64,000 nt of DNA, from contig NZ_CP071796.1 of the NCBI RefSeq assembly GCF_017498525.1, positions 3,348,001 through 3,412,000 of the forward strand, written 5' to 3'. Both the position numbers and the translations under genes were made by a program. Positions 1 through 9,676 of this stretch are shown in pieces. The stretch's first letter is position 1. Every line of letters starts with the position of its first letter. The DNA is from Ottowia testudinis. Its GTDB lineage: Bacteria; Pseudomonadota; Gammaproteobacteria; Burkholderiales; Burkholderiaceae_C. The notes beneath the pieces are model-generated. The model was not told where the DNA came from and did not search any database. It saw only the letters and a list, made by a program, of their open reading frames with translations.

Positions 1-3000
1 TGATGACCTTGCCCACGGCGAAGCCCTTGTCGGCCGGGAACAGCGTCTCAAGCTGGGCACGGGTGGCCTCGGCCTCCGACATGGTCTCTGCGCGGCTGAC
101 GTTGGCCACTTTGCCATCGGAACCCGTCACCACCACCACGTACTGGCCGAACCGCGCCAGCGGGAAGTACACGCCCTTGATGCGGCCGAAGAACTCGTTG
201 TCCATGCGCTTCAGCATCTCCGCCTTGCGCTCGTTGCTCAGTTCGCTGCGCTGGATGCGCTCCGTGATGGCCGAGCGCACGTCCTGCATGTGGCGGCTGT
301 AGGTGTCGCGGGCGTTGGCGTAGACCTCGCGCGCCTCGGGAGTCAATGCTTCATAGCGCCGCCGCAGGGCGCCGTACTGGACGCGGTTGTCTCCCTCGAC
401 AAAGTCCTTCGCCGGATCCATTTGCGCCAGCGTGGCGTCGTGCATCAGGTCGGCCAGCGCGCGCTCATCCTTCAGCTTCGCCCATTCCTGTGCCAGTTGG
501 TCTGCACCGGCGCCGACGTCGTTCTTGTCGGCATCCATGCGGGCCATCAGGTCGTTGTAGGCTTTCAGCTCGGGCAGCATGTCGCTGTACACGTCGACCA
601 ACTGGCGCCGGCCCAGAAACTGCAAGCCTAGCGGGCGCAGGTCCGTCGCCTTGTGCCTGGCCATCCGCTTGACGTCGGTCACGGTGACCGAGGACAGCAC
701 ATCGCCCATGCGCTGGGCCTGCCGCGGTTCGTCTTGTGGGGCCCGGCTGAACATGGTGTCCGTGTTGGCCGCGTCCGCTGCCGTGCTGGCGGTACCGGGC
801 ACCGCTCCACGCTCGACCCACGCGCGTGCCGGCAGGATGAAATTGCGGATCAACTCATCATCGGTCAGCCGCAGACTGCTGAAGCCCGGCACATGCTGTC
901 GCAGCCAGGAGCGGATGACAGCGATGGCGCGCCGCACGAAGCCGATGTGCGGCGTCCTCTGCGCCATCTCGGCCAACACTTCTTCGGCGGCTGCCCGGCG
1001 ATCAAGCTTGTTCACACCGCGCAGGCCGTATTCCTTGATCTTGGCGTCCACCTCCGCACGGCGCATGGTCGCGATCTGGTTGAGGATAGGCGTCAGTTCC
1101 TTGCCGAACAAGCCACGCAGACCATGGTGCCCCAGCGCTTCGTGGAACAGCACCCGCGCAGCGTCGTTTGGCGTGCGCAGCTTCGAGGCCATGAGGTAGA
1201 CCTTGCCCTGGTGATAGAAGCCTTCAGGCGCGCCGCGCGCACCTCCGCTGCGCTGCTTAAGGTCGGCGCGGCGGGCTGAAACCGGGATCACCGGATCGTT
1301 CATGTCGAATGCGACGATGACCTCCGGGCCGTTGGCCCATGCGTTTCGCACTGCGTCAACCGTGCCTTGTACGACGCTCACGGCTTGCGCGCGAGCAGCG
1401 TCGGAGAGGGTGGTTCGATCATCATGGTCCGGCGTGGCATTGGCCGGCGGCGGCGCGCTGGCCACATCCTTGCCGTTGAAGCTCACGATCACGTCGTCGC
1501 TCGCCACATCCTGCGTGCTCTCGGGCGTGAAGGCGCGGCGCTGTTCATCGGTCAGCTTCTCTCTCGCCTGGGTGTTGCGCGCCTCCACCTCGCCGGCCTG
1601 GCGCCGGTACTGATCGCGCTGCGCCGTCAAGTCGCCCTGGAACTGGCTCACCGCGCCACCGCTGGCAAAGCCCTCCACGGTCTGAATGCCATGCTGCACC
1701 TCATGCAGCAGGATTGACTGGAACTGCGCAGGGCTGACCGCGCCGCCCATCAGGATGCGGCCCGTGCGCGGATTGAAGCTGGCACCGCGGCCCACCTTCA
1801 TGCCGACCGGCATCTCCGCCAAGCTGGGGTAAGCGGCGAACAGCGCCGGGTGATCCAGCAGGTCGCCCAGGCTTACAGCCTGGTCGCCGCGCGCGAAGGT
1901 GCGGAATTCCTCCGGCGTCAGCTTCAGGCTGGCGTCGTGGTCGCTGATCTCGAAGCGCCAGCGTCCATCGGCGCCGGTGTGCCAGCCGGTGTCCTGACGC
2001 ACGGCTTCAGCGTCTTCGCCGGCGGTGATGCGCTCCTGCGCGGTGGTCAGGGCATGCTGGTCAGCGGTGGCAGCCTGCGGGCCGGCGAAGCTGTAGCGCG
2101 GCGCGTTCGGTCCAGATGCGGACTCGATCCGCTTGACCACCTGTTCGCGGGTGAGTACACTGGCGCTGCTGATGGAATCACGGTGCAAGGCAATTGTGGC
2201 CGGAGCCGCCGCAGCCGAGGCCCTCGTCTTTACGAGGGCTTCTTTGTTTCTGGCGTAGATGCGCCCTTTCGCGTTCAGCACATCGCGCGCCATGCGCTGC
2301 TGCCCGGTCATGTCAGGGTGGTCGTGCAGCGGCGTGACGGTGTGGATTCGGCCATCCTGGCCCACGCTCACCCCTACCGCGATTGGCTCACCCCGAGCCG
2401 TCTGCGACTCCACGAACACGCGCAACCCGCCATCGCGGTGCGGGATGATGAACAAGGGATCAGCCAGCAACGCCGGCAAGTTCTGGAAGACCTCGGCCGG
2501 CACGTCCGCATGCTTGTCCCGGATGGCCCGAAGGTAGGTGCGAGGCAACACCAGCGAGTGAGACTTGGCGCCCATCGCTCGCATCACGGCCGGCGTGGCC
2601 ATGCTCGGATCCTTGGCTTGCGCATTGGCGGCCGCACTGCGCAATCGTTCTTGCCAGCGTTCGACCTCTTGCCCGGCGGCGGCCGCAATGTCAGTGGTCG
2701 ATCCGGTGGGTTTGCCGCGACTGAACATCAGCCCTTGCCCGCTCAGCGCATCGTCTCCGTTCTGCCCTAGCTGGAAATTCTCTGTCGACGCCTGCTGGCG
2801 CGCAGCAACCTCTTTCTCGTTCAGCGCCTTGGCTGCCTCAGCGCGGGCGCGCGCCGGTTCAGCAGCGCGTTCACGGGCGTCCTTGTCCTTGGCGGCCTGC
2901 TGATTGACTGCCTGCTGTTTCGTCGGCGCCGTTAGGTCGAACGCGCCCGCCAGTTGCGCGTCGTGCGCATCGATGGCCGCCACCAGCTCGGCCAGACCCT

Positions 3001-6000
3001 GGTGCTGGCGGTGATCAATGCCCAGATCGCTGGCGACCTTGGCCGTCTGCAGGAAGTTGCTGCGCCACTTCGCTGGGCGTTCCGGCTGGGCTAGCCCTTG
3101 GGCAGCGGCGCGTTGTCCTGCTGTCCCACGGCCGACTGCGCCATCCGCTGCGCCGCTGCCATTTCTTCGGCGTTCGGCTTCTCGCCGCGCAACACCTTCT
3201 CCAGCAGGCTCAGGCCCGCCGGGCTGCGCAGTGTCGTTGCGGGTTTGGGATTGCTGCTCACGTCCGAGTCCTTCAAAGAGTTGCTGCCGGCTCAAGGTCG
3301 GGGTCTGCCCGAACATGCCCGCCTGCTGACGATTGTCGCGGGCGATCTGCATTTGCTCAAGCGCCAGTTGCGCCCAATCGCGCAAGCCTTCGGCCATGCG
3401 CTTGCTGCTGCGGATGTTCTCGGCCATGAAGCGGGCTACGACGAACGCTTCGGGGTGCATGTCCAGATTGGCGTTCTGCATCACCTCGGACAGCCTCAGC
3501 CCGCGCCGCGTGGCGTTCACCGCCATGCCCGCCGCATCGGCCACGGCGCGGCGGATGTCGAATTCACCGGCGCCCACCAACTGCGCCATCGGCCCGGCCG
3601 CATCAGCCAGGGCGGCCATCACGGCGCGCGCTTCAGGATCTGTGGCCTGGGCATGCAGCCGCACCAGGTCATCGCTGCCATAGGCCTGCTTGAAGGTGGC
3701 GGCCATCAGCCGGTCAACGGCCTGGCGTGTCGGCGTGCCATCGGGGTTGAGCATGTTGCCGCGCTCGGCTTCGGGCATGGCGGTCACAAAGCCGCGCACG
3801 CTGGATGCCGTGGGCACTCCGGCGTCATCGAATTGCAGCGCCGCCAGATCGACGCGCTGGGCATCGTTGGCCGCTTCTTCCACGGGCGACAGGCGCGCCG
3901 TGCCGCTGGTGTTGCTGCGGTCGCCGATGTCGGGTTTCACGTCCTGCTCGGCCATCACGCGCACCAGCACGGGCTCGCGCATGTTGGCCAGCGCCTGCGG
4001 GTCGATGCCAAGCACCTGCGCGTCAACGGCCAGTTCGGTGCGGTAATCGGTGGCGGTGCCGCGGCGGTAGGCTTCGGCGATGCCTGCGGCGCGGCCGTTG
4101 CCTGCTACGGCGCGCAGCTTGCCCTGCTGGCCAGCGGCGTATTCACGCACTGGCGTGCCATCGGCATGGTTGGAGGTCAGCACGTCGGCGGCTTCGACCA
4201 CGGCGTATTGCGTCTGCACGCGGTCGCCCCGGCCATCGGCCACGGTTTCGGTGCGGCCCAGCATGGCAGAGGCCGGTACGTCGCCAAACGCTACCGGAGC
4301 GCCGCTGTCCATGGTGCGCGAGGGACCGGTGCGCAGGTAGTCTGGCTTCGCAGCGATGGCATTCATCTGGCTGATGCTGGCGGCGGTGCTGCGGTCGCGG
4401 TTTTGCAGCACGAGGCCGGGACGGTGCGCTTCAGGTTCAGCACCACGGTCATTCGCTACGGATTCAATAGCTGACACCGCTTGACTGGTAGGCGCCGTGG
4501 GCTGATTTTGCTCAGTGGCTTGTGTGGCTTGCTCGGCCGCGCGCTGAGCCTCGTTGATGCGATCGGCCTGCGTCTGCACGCGCACGCCGTCCTGGCCGGC
4601 AACCATCAGGCCGGTGGGCGCGGTGTCGTAGCCCAGGGTGGCATTGGCCTGCGTCTGCGGCATGGCCGACTGCTGCCCGGGCGCCAATCGCGCGGTCGGC
4701 TGCACGTCGTAGCCGCGCCCGCTGGGGTGCGGCACCACCGACAGCGCAATGCCCGAGTCAGCGGCGCGGGTACGCAGCATGTGCACCTCATTCAGCCGCA
4801 GCGGCACGCCGGGCGTGAGGTCAGCATCCATGGCCAACTGGGTGATGCGTTGGCCAATGGTATCGGGCGCGTCAGGCTTCGCAGTGAAGTCCAGGCCGTC
4901 TTGCGTCACGGCCCCTACGTCAGCCGACGGATCAACGCGCGCTGGCGGCGGCACGCCCGCCCGGGGGTCGAACGAACGCACTACCACACCGGCAGGCATG
5001 TCGTCCACGCCAGGCTCGGGCACCGGTGCGGCGGCAGCAAGTTCACGCGCCTCAAATTCGCGCATGGCGCGCATGACCGGCGGCAAGTCGGCCTGATCAA
5101 GGTCGGCCATCACCATGCGGGCGGCGCGCTGCTGCTCGGGCGATAGTCGGTCAGCGACGGCCTCAAGGCCTGTGCGTGCATCAGGCGCGGCCGGTGCAGC
5201 CGGTGGCGGCGCGGGAGCCAGTTCCAGATCGCCCGCCATGGCTGATGCCTTGGAGATTGGGCCATCAGCCGGATTGATCTCCGGCACTGCTGCTGGGCCA
5301 GCCTCGTTCATCATGGGCGCCTGCTGCGCGATGCTCTCCGGCACTGGGGTGCTATCGGTCTGCCGCTGCCGTGGCCGCTGCCGCATGGACGCACCCGTCA
5401 CCCCACCCAGCATGCCGCCCGCCACGCCCTCAGCGACAGCTTGCCCCGCAACGCCCTCCCACGTCGGCACGTCAAAGCCTGCGCGCTGCTGCGCCACGTT
5501 GGACGAGTAGCGCTCTTGGCCACCCTGAATGGCCTCCGGAACACCCTCCGCCGCCGCACCACTGGCGGCGCGGCGCAGCAGCCCACCCGCAGCCGCTTTA
5601 CCGGCCATCGCGCGGCTGACCAAGTGCTCCACGCCCGTGGTGCCCGTGACCGCGCCAATGCCGGCACCCAGCGCAATGTTGTCGGCGTTCGGTCCGGTGT
5701 ACGCCTGCGCTGCCTCGGCTGCCTGGCGCGCCGCTTCTGGCGTAGCGCCCTGCTCCAGATTCTGCTTCTGCACCGCATCGTAGATGCTGCCCTTGACAGA
5801 ACCGGCACCTTGCGCGGTGCCCAGGCCGATGCCCATCAACGTGCGCGCGCCGGCGCGGCGACCGACCGGGGTGAGCATTGAGCCCACCACCGGCACCACC
5901 GAGCCGGCCGCTTCGGCCAGCGTGCTTACGGGCGCCTCGGCAATGCCGCCCAGGTGGGCCATGGCTTCTTGCCAGCCCGAGCCGCTCTTTTCAGCATCCT

Positions 6001-6283
6001 GGATGATCTGCGCCCGTGCGGCTTTCTCGGCCTGCCGCTGCGGACTCAGCCAGCCCTGCACCGAATCCTGCGCGACACTGAGCCGGCTCGATACCGCGTT
6101 GCCCGCACCGCCAGCATCGGCAATCGCTTTGGTTGCGCCCACCGCGCCGCCAGTGAAGGCGGTGCCGATGTCGGCCAACTTCCGCACCATGCCGGCGGGT
6201 TTGACCACCTCGTACTGCGACCAGTCCACCGCATCCGGCGACGGATTGACCGGCGTGTAGTCGCTCCAGTTGACTTCTGACAT
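1..6283 (-). CDS. Giant phage polyvalent protein with PLxRFG domain (partial, C-terminus beyond window)
   Basis: An uninterrupted minus-strand frame starts at the ATG at 6281-6283 and runs off the left edge, giving at least 2,094 residues. It is too long to be closed inside the window. Visible blocks are a DdrB-like ParB segment (about residues 660-760, containing SNHADGTPVREY), a MuF/PBECR-like segment (about 1237-1330), a HEVQH metal-site motif at about 1527, a HEALGH motif at about 1714 and PLARFG at about 2041. Such multi-domain proteins are known from short-tailed phages, where they are thought to be packaged in the virion and injected with DNA. It is the last visible gene of the leftward structural unit, starting just after the 577-residue protein. 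The family call is firm, but the roles of the single domains are inferred. Confidence 0.85.
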   Translation of the reverse strand, partial: MSEVNWSDYTPVNPSPDAVDWSQYEVVKPAGMVRKLADIGTAFTGGAVGATKAIADAGGAGNAVSSRLSVAQDSVQGWLSPQRQAEKAARAQIIQDAEKSGSGWQEAMAHLGGIAEAPVSTLAEAAGSVVPVVGSMLTPVGRRAGARTLMGIGLGTAQGAGSVKGSIYDAVQKQNLEQGATPEAARQAAEAAQAYTGPNADNIALGAGIGAVTGTTGVEHLVSRAMAGKAAAGGLLRRAASGAAAEGVPEAIQGGQERYSSNVAQQRAGFDVPTWEGVAGQAVAEGVAGGMLGGVTGASMRQRPRQRQTDSTPVPESIAQQAPMMNEAGPAAVPEINPADGPISKASAMAGDLELAPAPPPAAPAAPDARTGLEAVADRLSPEQQRAARMVMADLDQADLPPVMRAMREFEARELAAAAPVPEPGVDDMPAGVVVRSFDPRAGVPPPARVDPSADVGAVTQDGLDFTAKPDAPDTIGQRITQLAMDADLTPGVPLRLNEVHMLRTRAADSGIALSVVPHPSGRGYDVQPTARLAPGQQSAMPQTQANATLGYDTAPTGLMVAGQDGVRVQTQADRINEAQRAAEQATQATEQNQPTAPTSQAVSAIESVANDRGAEPEAHRPGLVLQNRDRSTAASISQMNAIAAKPDYLRTGPSRTMDSGAPVAFGDVPASAMLGRTETVADGRGDRVQTQYAVVEAADVLTSNHADGTPVREYAAGQQGKLRAVAGNGRAAGIAEAYRRGTATDYRTELAVDAQVLGIDPQALANMREPVLVRVMAEQDVKPDIGDRSNTSGTARLSPVEEAANDAQRVDLAALQFDDAGVPTASSVRGFVTAMPEAERGNMLNPDGTPTRQAVDRLMAATFKQAYGSDDLVRLHAQATDPEARAVMAALADAAGPMAQLVGAGEFDIRRAVADAAGMAVNATRRGLRLSEVMQNANLDMHPEAFVVARFMAENIRSSKRMAEGLRDWAQLALEQMQIARDNRQQAGMFGQTPTLSRQQLFEGLGREQQSQTRNDTAQPGGPEPAGEGVARREAERRRNGSGAADGAVGRGTAGQRAAAQGLAQPERPAKWRSNFLQTAKVASDLGIDHRQHQGLAELVAAIDAHDAQLAGAFDLTAPTKQQAVNQQAAKDKDARERAAEPARARAEAAKALNEKEVAARQQASTENFQLGQNGDDALSGQGLMFSRGKPTGSTTDIAAAAGQEVERWQERLRSAAANAQAKDPSMATPAVMRAMGAKSHSLVLPRTYLRAIRDKHADVPAEVFQNLPALLADPLFIIPHRDGGLRVFVESQTARGEPIAVGVSVGQDGRIHTVTPLHDHPDMTGQQRMARDVLNAKGRIYARNKEALVKTRASAAAAPATIALHRDSISSASVLTREQVVKRIESASGPNAPRYSFAGPQAATADQHALTTAQERITAGEDAEAVRQDTGWHTGADGRWRFEISDHDASLKLTPEEFRTFARGDQAVSLGDLLDHPALFAAYPSLAEMPVGMKVGRGASFNPRTGRILMGGAVSPAQFQSILLHEVQHGIQTVEGFASGGAVSQFQGDLTAQRDQYRRQAGEVEARNTQAREKLTDEQRRAFTPESTQDVASDDVIVSFNGKDVASAPPPANATPDHDDRTTLSDAARAQAVSVVQGTVDAVRNAWANGPEVIVAFDMNDPVIPVSARRADLKQRSGGARGAPEGFYHQGKVYLMASKLRTPNDAARVLFHEALGHHGLRGLFGKELTPILNQIATMRRAEVDAKIKEYGLRGVNKLDRRAAAEEVLAEMAQRTPHIGFVRRAIAVIRSWLRQHVPGFSSLRLTDDELIRNFILPARAWVERGAVPGTASTAADAANTDTMFSRAPQDEPRQAQRMGDVLSSVTVTDVKRMARHKATDLRPLGLQFLGRRQLVDVYSDMLPELKAYNDLMARMDADKNDVGAGADQLAQEWAKLKDERALADLMHDATLAQMDPAKDFVEGDNRVQYGALRRRYEALTPEAREVYANARDTYSRHMQDVRSAITERIQRSELSNERKAEMLKRMDNEFFGRIKGVYFPLARFGQYVVVVTGSDGKVANVSRAETMSEAEATRAQLETLFPADKGFAVGKVI

Positions 6284-6286
6284 AGG

Positions 6287-8020
6287 TCAGCCTCCCACCG
6301 GAACTGGCTTACCGTTCTTCACCAAGTAATGGCGCCCATCCTTGCCGAATACCAGCGCTCCTTCTGCTGGGGCGGGCGTCTGTGGCGCCGCTCCCGCCAT
6401 CCGTCGCATCTCGCCCGTGCGCTCGTTCACAGCGCCCAGTACTGAATCTGTCTTGTTGCCTTGCGCATCCATGCCGCCCTGTAGCGCCACTGCCTTCCAG
6501 GTGTCGCCATCGGGCTTGCCCATGAGCGCCAGCAGGCGCTGCCTTGCGCCGCGCTGTTCGTCCTCGGTCTTGGCGGACTCAAGCGCCAACTGCGCGTTCT
6601 CCAGGCGCTGCGCTGACCGGTTCTGAAACCCGGCCTGCGTCTGCTCCAGTCCGAACCTGTCGCGCTCCAGACTGGAGCGCGCCACGTCAGCGAGCGAGCG
6701 CGTGCGGTTGTCCTGCGTGTTGCGCGCGGTGGCGCCCTGCTGACGCATCGCCTCTTGGTCCAGACCCGGCTGCGCGCCGCGAGCGGCCTGATCGGCTGTC
6801 TGAAGCGATGCAAACTTCGTCTGCGCCGCAGACGGCCCACCCTTGTTGCGCCAGTTGTCCCAGCTGCCTTGCAGTGCGCCGGCCGACACCTGCGCATTGC
6901 GCAGATCATTTCGCGCCTGCCAGTCGTTGCCGCTGTGCACGACTGTTGGTGCCCCTGCGGCCGGTGGCCCGGCCAAGTTAGCCACCGCGCTCTTGTAGAT
7001 GTCCGCCACGCGCTGCGCACTCTCGGCACCCGAGCTGATCCCGCCGGTGTAGCTTCCTCGGTTCACCCCGCCCGCTATGGCGGCATCGGGGCCGATGTTC
7101 GTGCCGCTGTAGGTGTTCGTGGCCTTGTCGAAGGTGATCGTGTTCGAGCCTGCCGGTCGCCCCATGCTGTCGCGCGCAGCAGGGTCCATTGCCACCGATG
7201 GGGGACTCTGCGGGCTAGTCTGCGCGCCAGCTGCCAATCTCTGTTCGGCCGGGTTGATGACGCTTGCAGCAATAGACGGTGCTGAGGGAGTCGTCACTGC
7301 GGGCTCCACCTCCTTCAACACTTCGGTGGCAGCCGCACCGCCAACGGCCATGTTCGCGCCCGCGTTCATCAGGCGTGATGTCGCGTTCAGTCCCGTGCTG
7401 ATGGCGCCGCCCGTCTTGGCAATCACTGGTACCGCTCCGGCCCCGGGCAGCGCCATCATGGCGTTGCTCACGTTGCGGCCAATCTCAGTGTTGCTCCAGC
7501 TGTTCTGCGAACCATCTGCTGCAGGCGCTTGTGGATTACCGTGGGTTGGAATCTGGCTGATCAGGTTTTCGCGCGACGGTGACACGGGCGCTGCTTCCGC
7601 TGCCGGCGGGTTGCCTTGCTCAGCCAACTGACGGTCTCGCCACACATAGGCGGCCGGATAGGGCGCTGAATCGATCGGTTTCTGCACACCGGGGTCAGCC
7701 GCTGCGGCAGCTGCGTCGCCGAAGCTGTTTGCGCGCTTGCGATCGTCGTCGCCAAGCATGCCGCCGTCAGCAAAATGCCCGCGCCGCGAGCGTTTACCGC
7801 TCGGCTCGTGCGTGTCGTCGACCAGATCGCGCAGCTTGCGCACGCCGACCTTCTTCACCGTGTCGGCAGGCAATACGAATTCGCCCTTGGAAAGGCGCGC
7901 AGGAATGGAGTCGGATGTTCCAGTGCCAGGACCGCGCACCAGTCCGCCATCCCGAATACGCTGCGTCGGTGGCTTGATGGACAGCAGGCGACGGATAGTG
8001 GCGGATTGAGCTTTCGGCAT
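6287..8020 (-). CDS. Phage structural protein, probable internal/ejection protein
   Basis: 577 residues from the ATG at 8018-8020, chosen because a GAGAGG Shine-Dalgarno sequence lies just upstream; a TTG 15 bases earlier is the alternative. Near the N-terminus is GPGTGTSDSIPARLSKGEFV, a motif seen in phage virion proteins. The middle is rich in Ala, Gly, Pro and Thr, and a Gln/Arg/Glu-rich, probably coiled-coil stretch lies at about residues 430-530. It ends three bases before the giant polyvalent gene. By position between the adaptor-like gene and the giant protein it resembles the internal or ejection proteins of short-tailed phages; that role is inferred. Confidence 0.6.
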   Translation of the reverse strand: MPKAQSATIRRLLSIKPPTQRIRDGGLVRGPGTGTSDSIPARLSKGEFVLPADTVKKVGVRKLRDLVDDTHEPSGKRSRRGHFADGGMLGDDDRKRANSFGDAAAAAADPGVQKPIDSAPYPAAYVWRDRQLAEQGNPPAAEAAPVSPSRENLISQIPTHGNPQAPAADGSQNSWSNTEIGRNVSNAMMALPGAGAVPVIAKTGGAISTGLNATSRLMNAGANMAVGGAAATEVLKEVEPAVTTPSAPSIAASVINPAEQRLAAGAQTSPQSPPSVAMDPAARDSMGRPAGSNTITFDKATNTYSGTNIGPDAAIAGGVNRGSYTGGISSGAESAQRVADIYKSAVANLAGPPAAGAPTVVHSGNDWQARNDLRNAQVSAGALQGSWDNWRNKGGPSAAQTKFASLQTADQAARGAQPGLDQEAMRQQGATARNTQDNRTRSLADVARSSLERDRFGLEQTQAGFQNRSAQRLENAQLALESAKTEDEQRGARQRLLALMGKPDGDTWKAVALQGGMDAQGNKTDSVLGAVNERTGEMRRMAGAAPQTPAPAEGALVFGKDGRHYLVKNGKPVPVGG

Positions 8021-8102
8021 GGCAGGACCTCTCAAATTGACTTCAAGCCAGTCTCTCCATGCATCGGAAACTGGGACTCAGTGTTCTTGGTAGGCGGGCG
8101 CC

Positions 8103-8774
8103 TCACCAGTTAGATCGAACGATGGGCGGCGCCAGGTCGCGGTGCTTGCGCTGCACGTTCGCATCCGGCCTTTCGCCGAACGCTTGCTCGAACAGCGTCA
8201 GCGATTGAGCAGCCTTGGTGGGGTTGAAGGTTTCGGCGTCCTGCTTGAGGTAGGCCCGGTGCAGCATCCAGTCCAGCAGGCGCGGGTGATAGCGCTCATG
8301 GATTCCGGGCTTGTCTGATCCCCGGTCGGCGTTGAGCGGAGTCAACGCGCCCCGGTACACCGTCAGGCTCAGGCTTTCAGCCTGCATCGGCGTCGGCACC
8401 AGGCGCACGCGCGCCGGTAAGGCGCCGCTGGCTTGCTCGAAGATGAAGCAGCGCGGCGCACCGGATCGAACTTCCCAACCCGGTTGCTGATCATCCAGCG
8501 CTTCCACGCTGGTTTCCGTGAGCGGGTGGCCGCGCAGTGCAAGGCGCTTGACCTCGAACACGCTGGCGTGCAGATCGTAGGTGGACTGGCCGGGCACCAG
8601 ACCGATCGCGCAGACGGCGGGCGTGCTGCGATCCTCGATCAGCCTGGCGCGCTCACATGCTTCCTGCACAGCCTCATTCAGGTAGGAGACGATTTCCTCT
8701 GCCGACCACAGGAAAGGCTTCGCGACATCCAACGTGCCTGCGCGGAAAGCGGAGATGAAATCGTCAACCGTCAC
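8103..8774 (-). CDS. Phage adaptor-like (head-tail connector) protein
   Basis: 223 residues from a GTG start at 8772-8774, six bases after the preceding stop. The sequence has the pattern of phage adaptor proteins (DUF6682-like): an N-terminal helical stretch (WSAEEIVSYLNEAVQEACER), a beta-rich centre and a C-terminal helix with HPRLLDWMLHRAYLKQDAE. In related phages the gene follows the capsid genes and the product is thought to sit under the portal. The family call is from memory of the pattern; the position in the head module supports it. Confidence 0.6.
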   Translation of the reverse strand: MTVDDFISAFRAGTLDVAKPFLWSAEEIVSYLNEAVQEACERARLIEDRSTPAVCAIGLVPGQSTYDLHASVFEVKRLALRGHPLTETSVEALDDQQPGWEVRSGAPRCFIFEQASGALPARVRLVPTPMQAESLSLTVYRGALTPLNADRGSDKPGIHERYHPRLLDWMLHRAYLKQDAETFNPTKAAQSLTLFEQAFGERPDANVQRKHRDLAPPIVRSNW

Positions 8775-8780
8775 GTCCGA

Positions 8781-9131
8781 TTACTCCGGCGTGGTCAACT
8801 CGGCGAAGGCGGCGTCGGCCTCCTCACGCGTCACAGAAAAACCCGCCTTGGATTTCAAGCGCATCAGGTTGGGCTTGCCATCACCGGTGAAGTCCTCCTT
8901 GTCGGCGCCAGCGATCATGGCGGCCAGCGTCTCGCGCAGCACCAATTGACGATTCACGATTTGTGTTTGTGCTTCGGGCGTGCCGCCGCCGGCCAGCACA
9001 GCGCCGCGATGGATCGCCTCGCGCTGAAATGCTTCGGGCACTTCGACTCCCTCGTCAGAGGGAATCACCATCGTGTGGCCGCTCGTCAATGAGATATGCA
9101 GCGGCTCGGATGTGGGAGAGCGGAATTTCAT
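8781..9131 (-). CDS. Small phage head protein of unknown function
   Basis: 116 residues from the ATG at 9129-9131, preferred over an upstream start because AAGGAC lies at the right spacing. The N-terminus is MKFRSPTSEPLHISLTSGHT, followed by a segment with many acidic residues. No catalytic motif is seen. It lies between the 131-residue head protein and the adaptor-like gene, so it is probably a virion or head-completion component. The exact role is not recognised. Confidence 0.6.
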   Translation of the reverse strand: MKFRSPTSEPLHISLTSGHTMVIPSDEGVEVPEAFQREAIHRGAVLAGGGTPEAQTQIVNRQLVLRETLAAMIAGADKEDFTGDGKPNLMRLKSKAGFSVTREEADAAFAELTTPE

Positions 9132-9209
9132 GATCTTGTCCTTTTCAATCGTCTGGCGGTGGAACACCGCCGGTGGCGCGGGCTACAGATACCCGCGCCA
9201 GAGAGGCAA

Positions 9210-9605
9210 TCAGTCCTGGGTGAAGGCCGATCGGCCAATCACGTAGTACTGAAGCGTGACCCGCGCAGACCCTGCCGTGGGGGCTGTGCCGGCTTGAGCC
9301 ACGAGCGCTTTGAGGGACTCAGCCAAGGCGTGCGTGAAGCCAGTCACCGTCAGCGCGGTGCGCGCGGCCGTCTTGAGGTCAACAGCGTTCGCGTAGCGGT
9401 TCGCCGACGCAGCATCACCCAGCGTCAGGGTGGCGGTCGTGACGTTGTTCCAAGGCGTGGTCACCACGATGTCGCCGCCGACCACCACGGCATTGCCGGG
9501 CAAGTCGATGGCGTTCTCGGCGGTGCCGATCACTGGATCGTTGTGGTTGATCGTCAGGTGCGCCACGATCAGCTCCTGGCGGCTGGCGTTCTGCTTGATG
9601 GCCAT
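9210..9605 (-). CDS. Small phage head protein, possible decoration protein
   Basis: 131 residues starting MAIKQNASRQELIVAHLTIN. It is beta-rich with many Thr, Val and Ala and has no cysteine or recognisable enzyme motif. It is the first gene after the major capsid gene, a usual place for capsid decoration or stabilising proteins, but the fold was not identified from sequence. A 71-base gap separates it from the capsid stop codon. Confidence 0.6.
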   Translation of the reverse strand: MAIKQNASRQELIVAHLTINHNDPVIGTAENAIDLPGNAVVVGGDIVVTTPWNNVTTATLTLGDAASANRYANAVDLKTAARTALTVTGFTHALAESLKALVAQAGTAPTAGSARVTLQYYVIGRSAFTQD

Positions 9606-9676
9606 GGTTGGCTCCTATGAACAGGGGAATCGATGGAAGGACGTGGAGGGACGCACGCGCCCCTCCCGTGGCCGCA

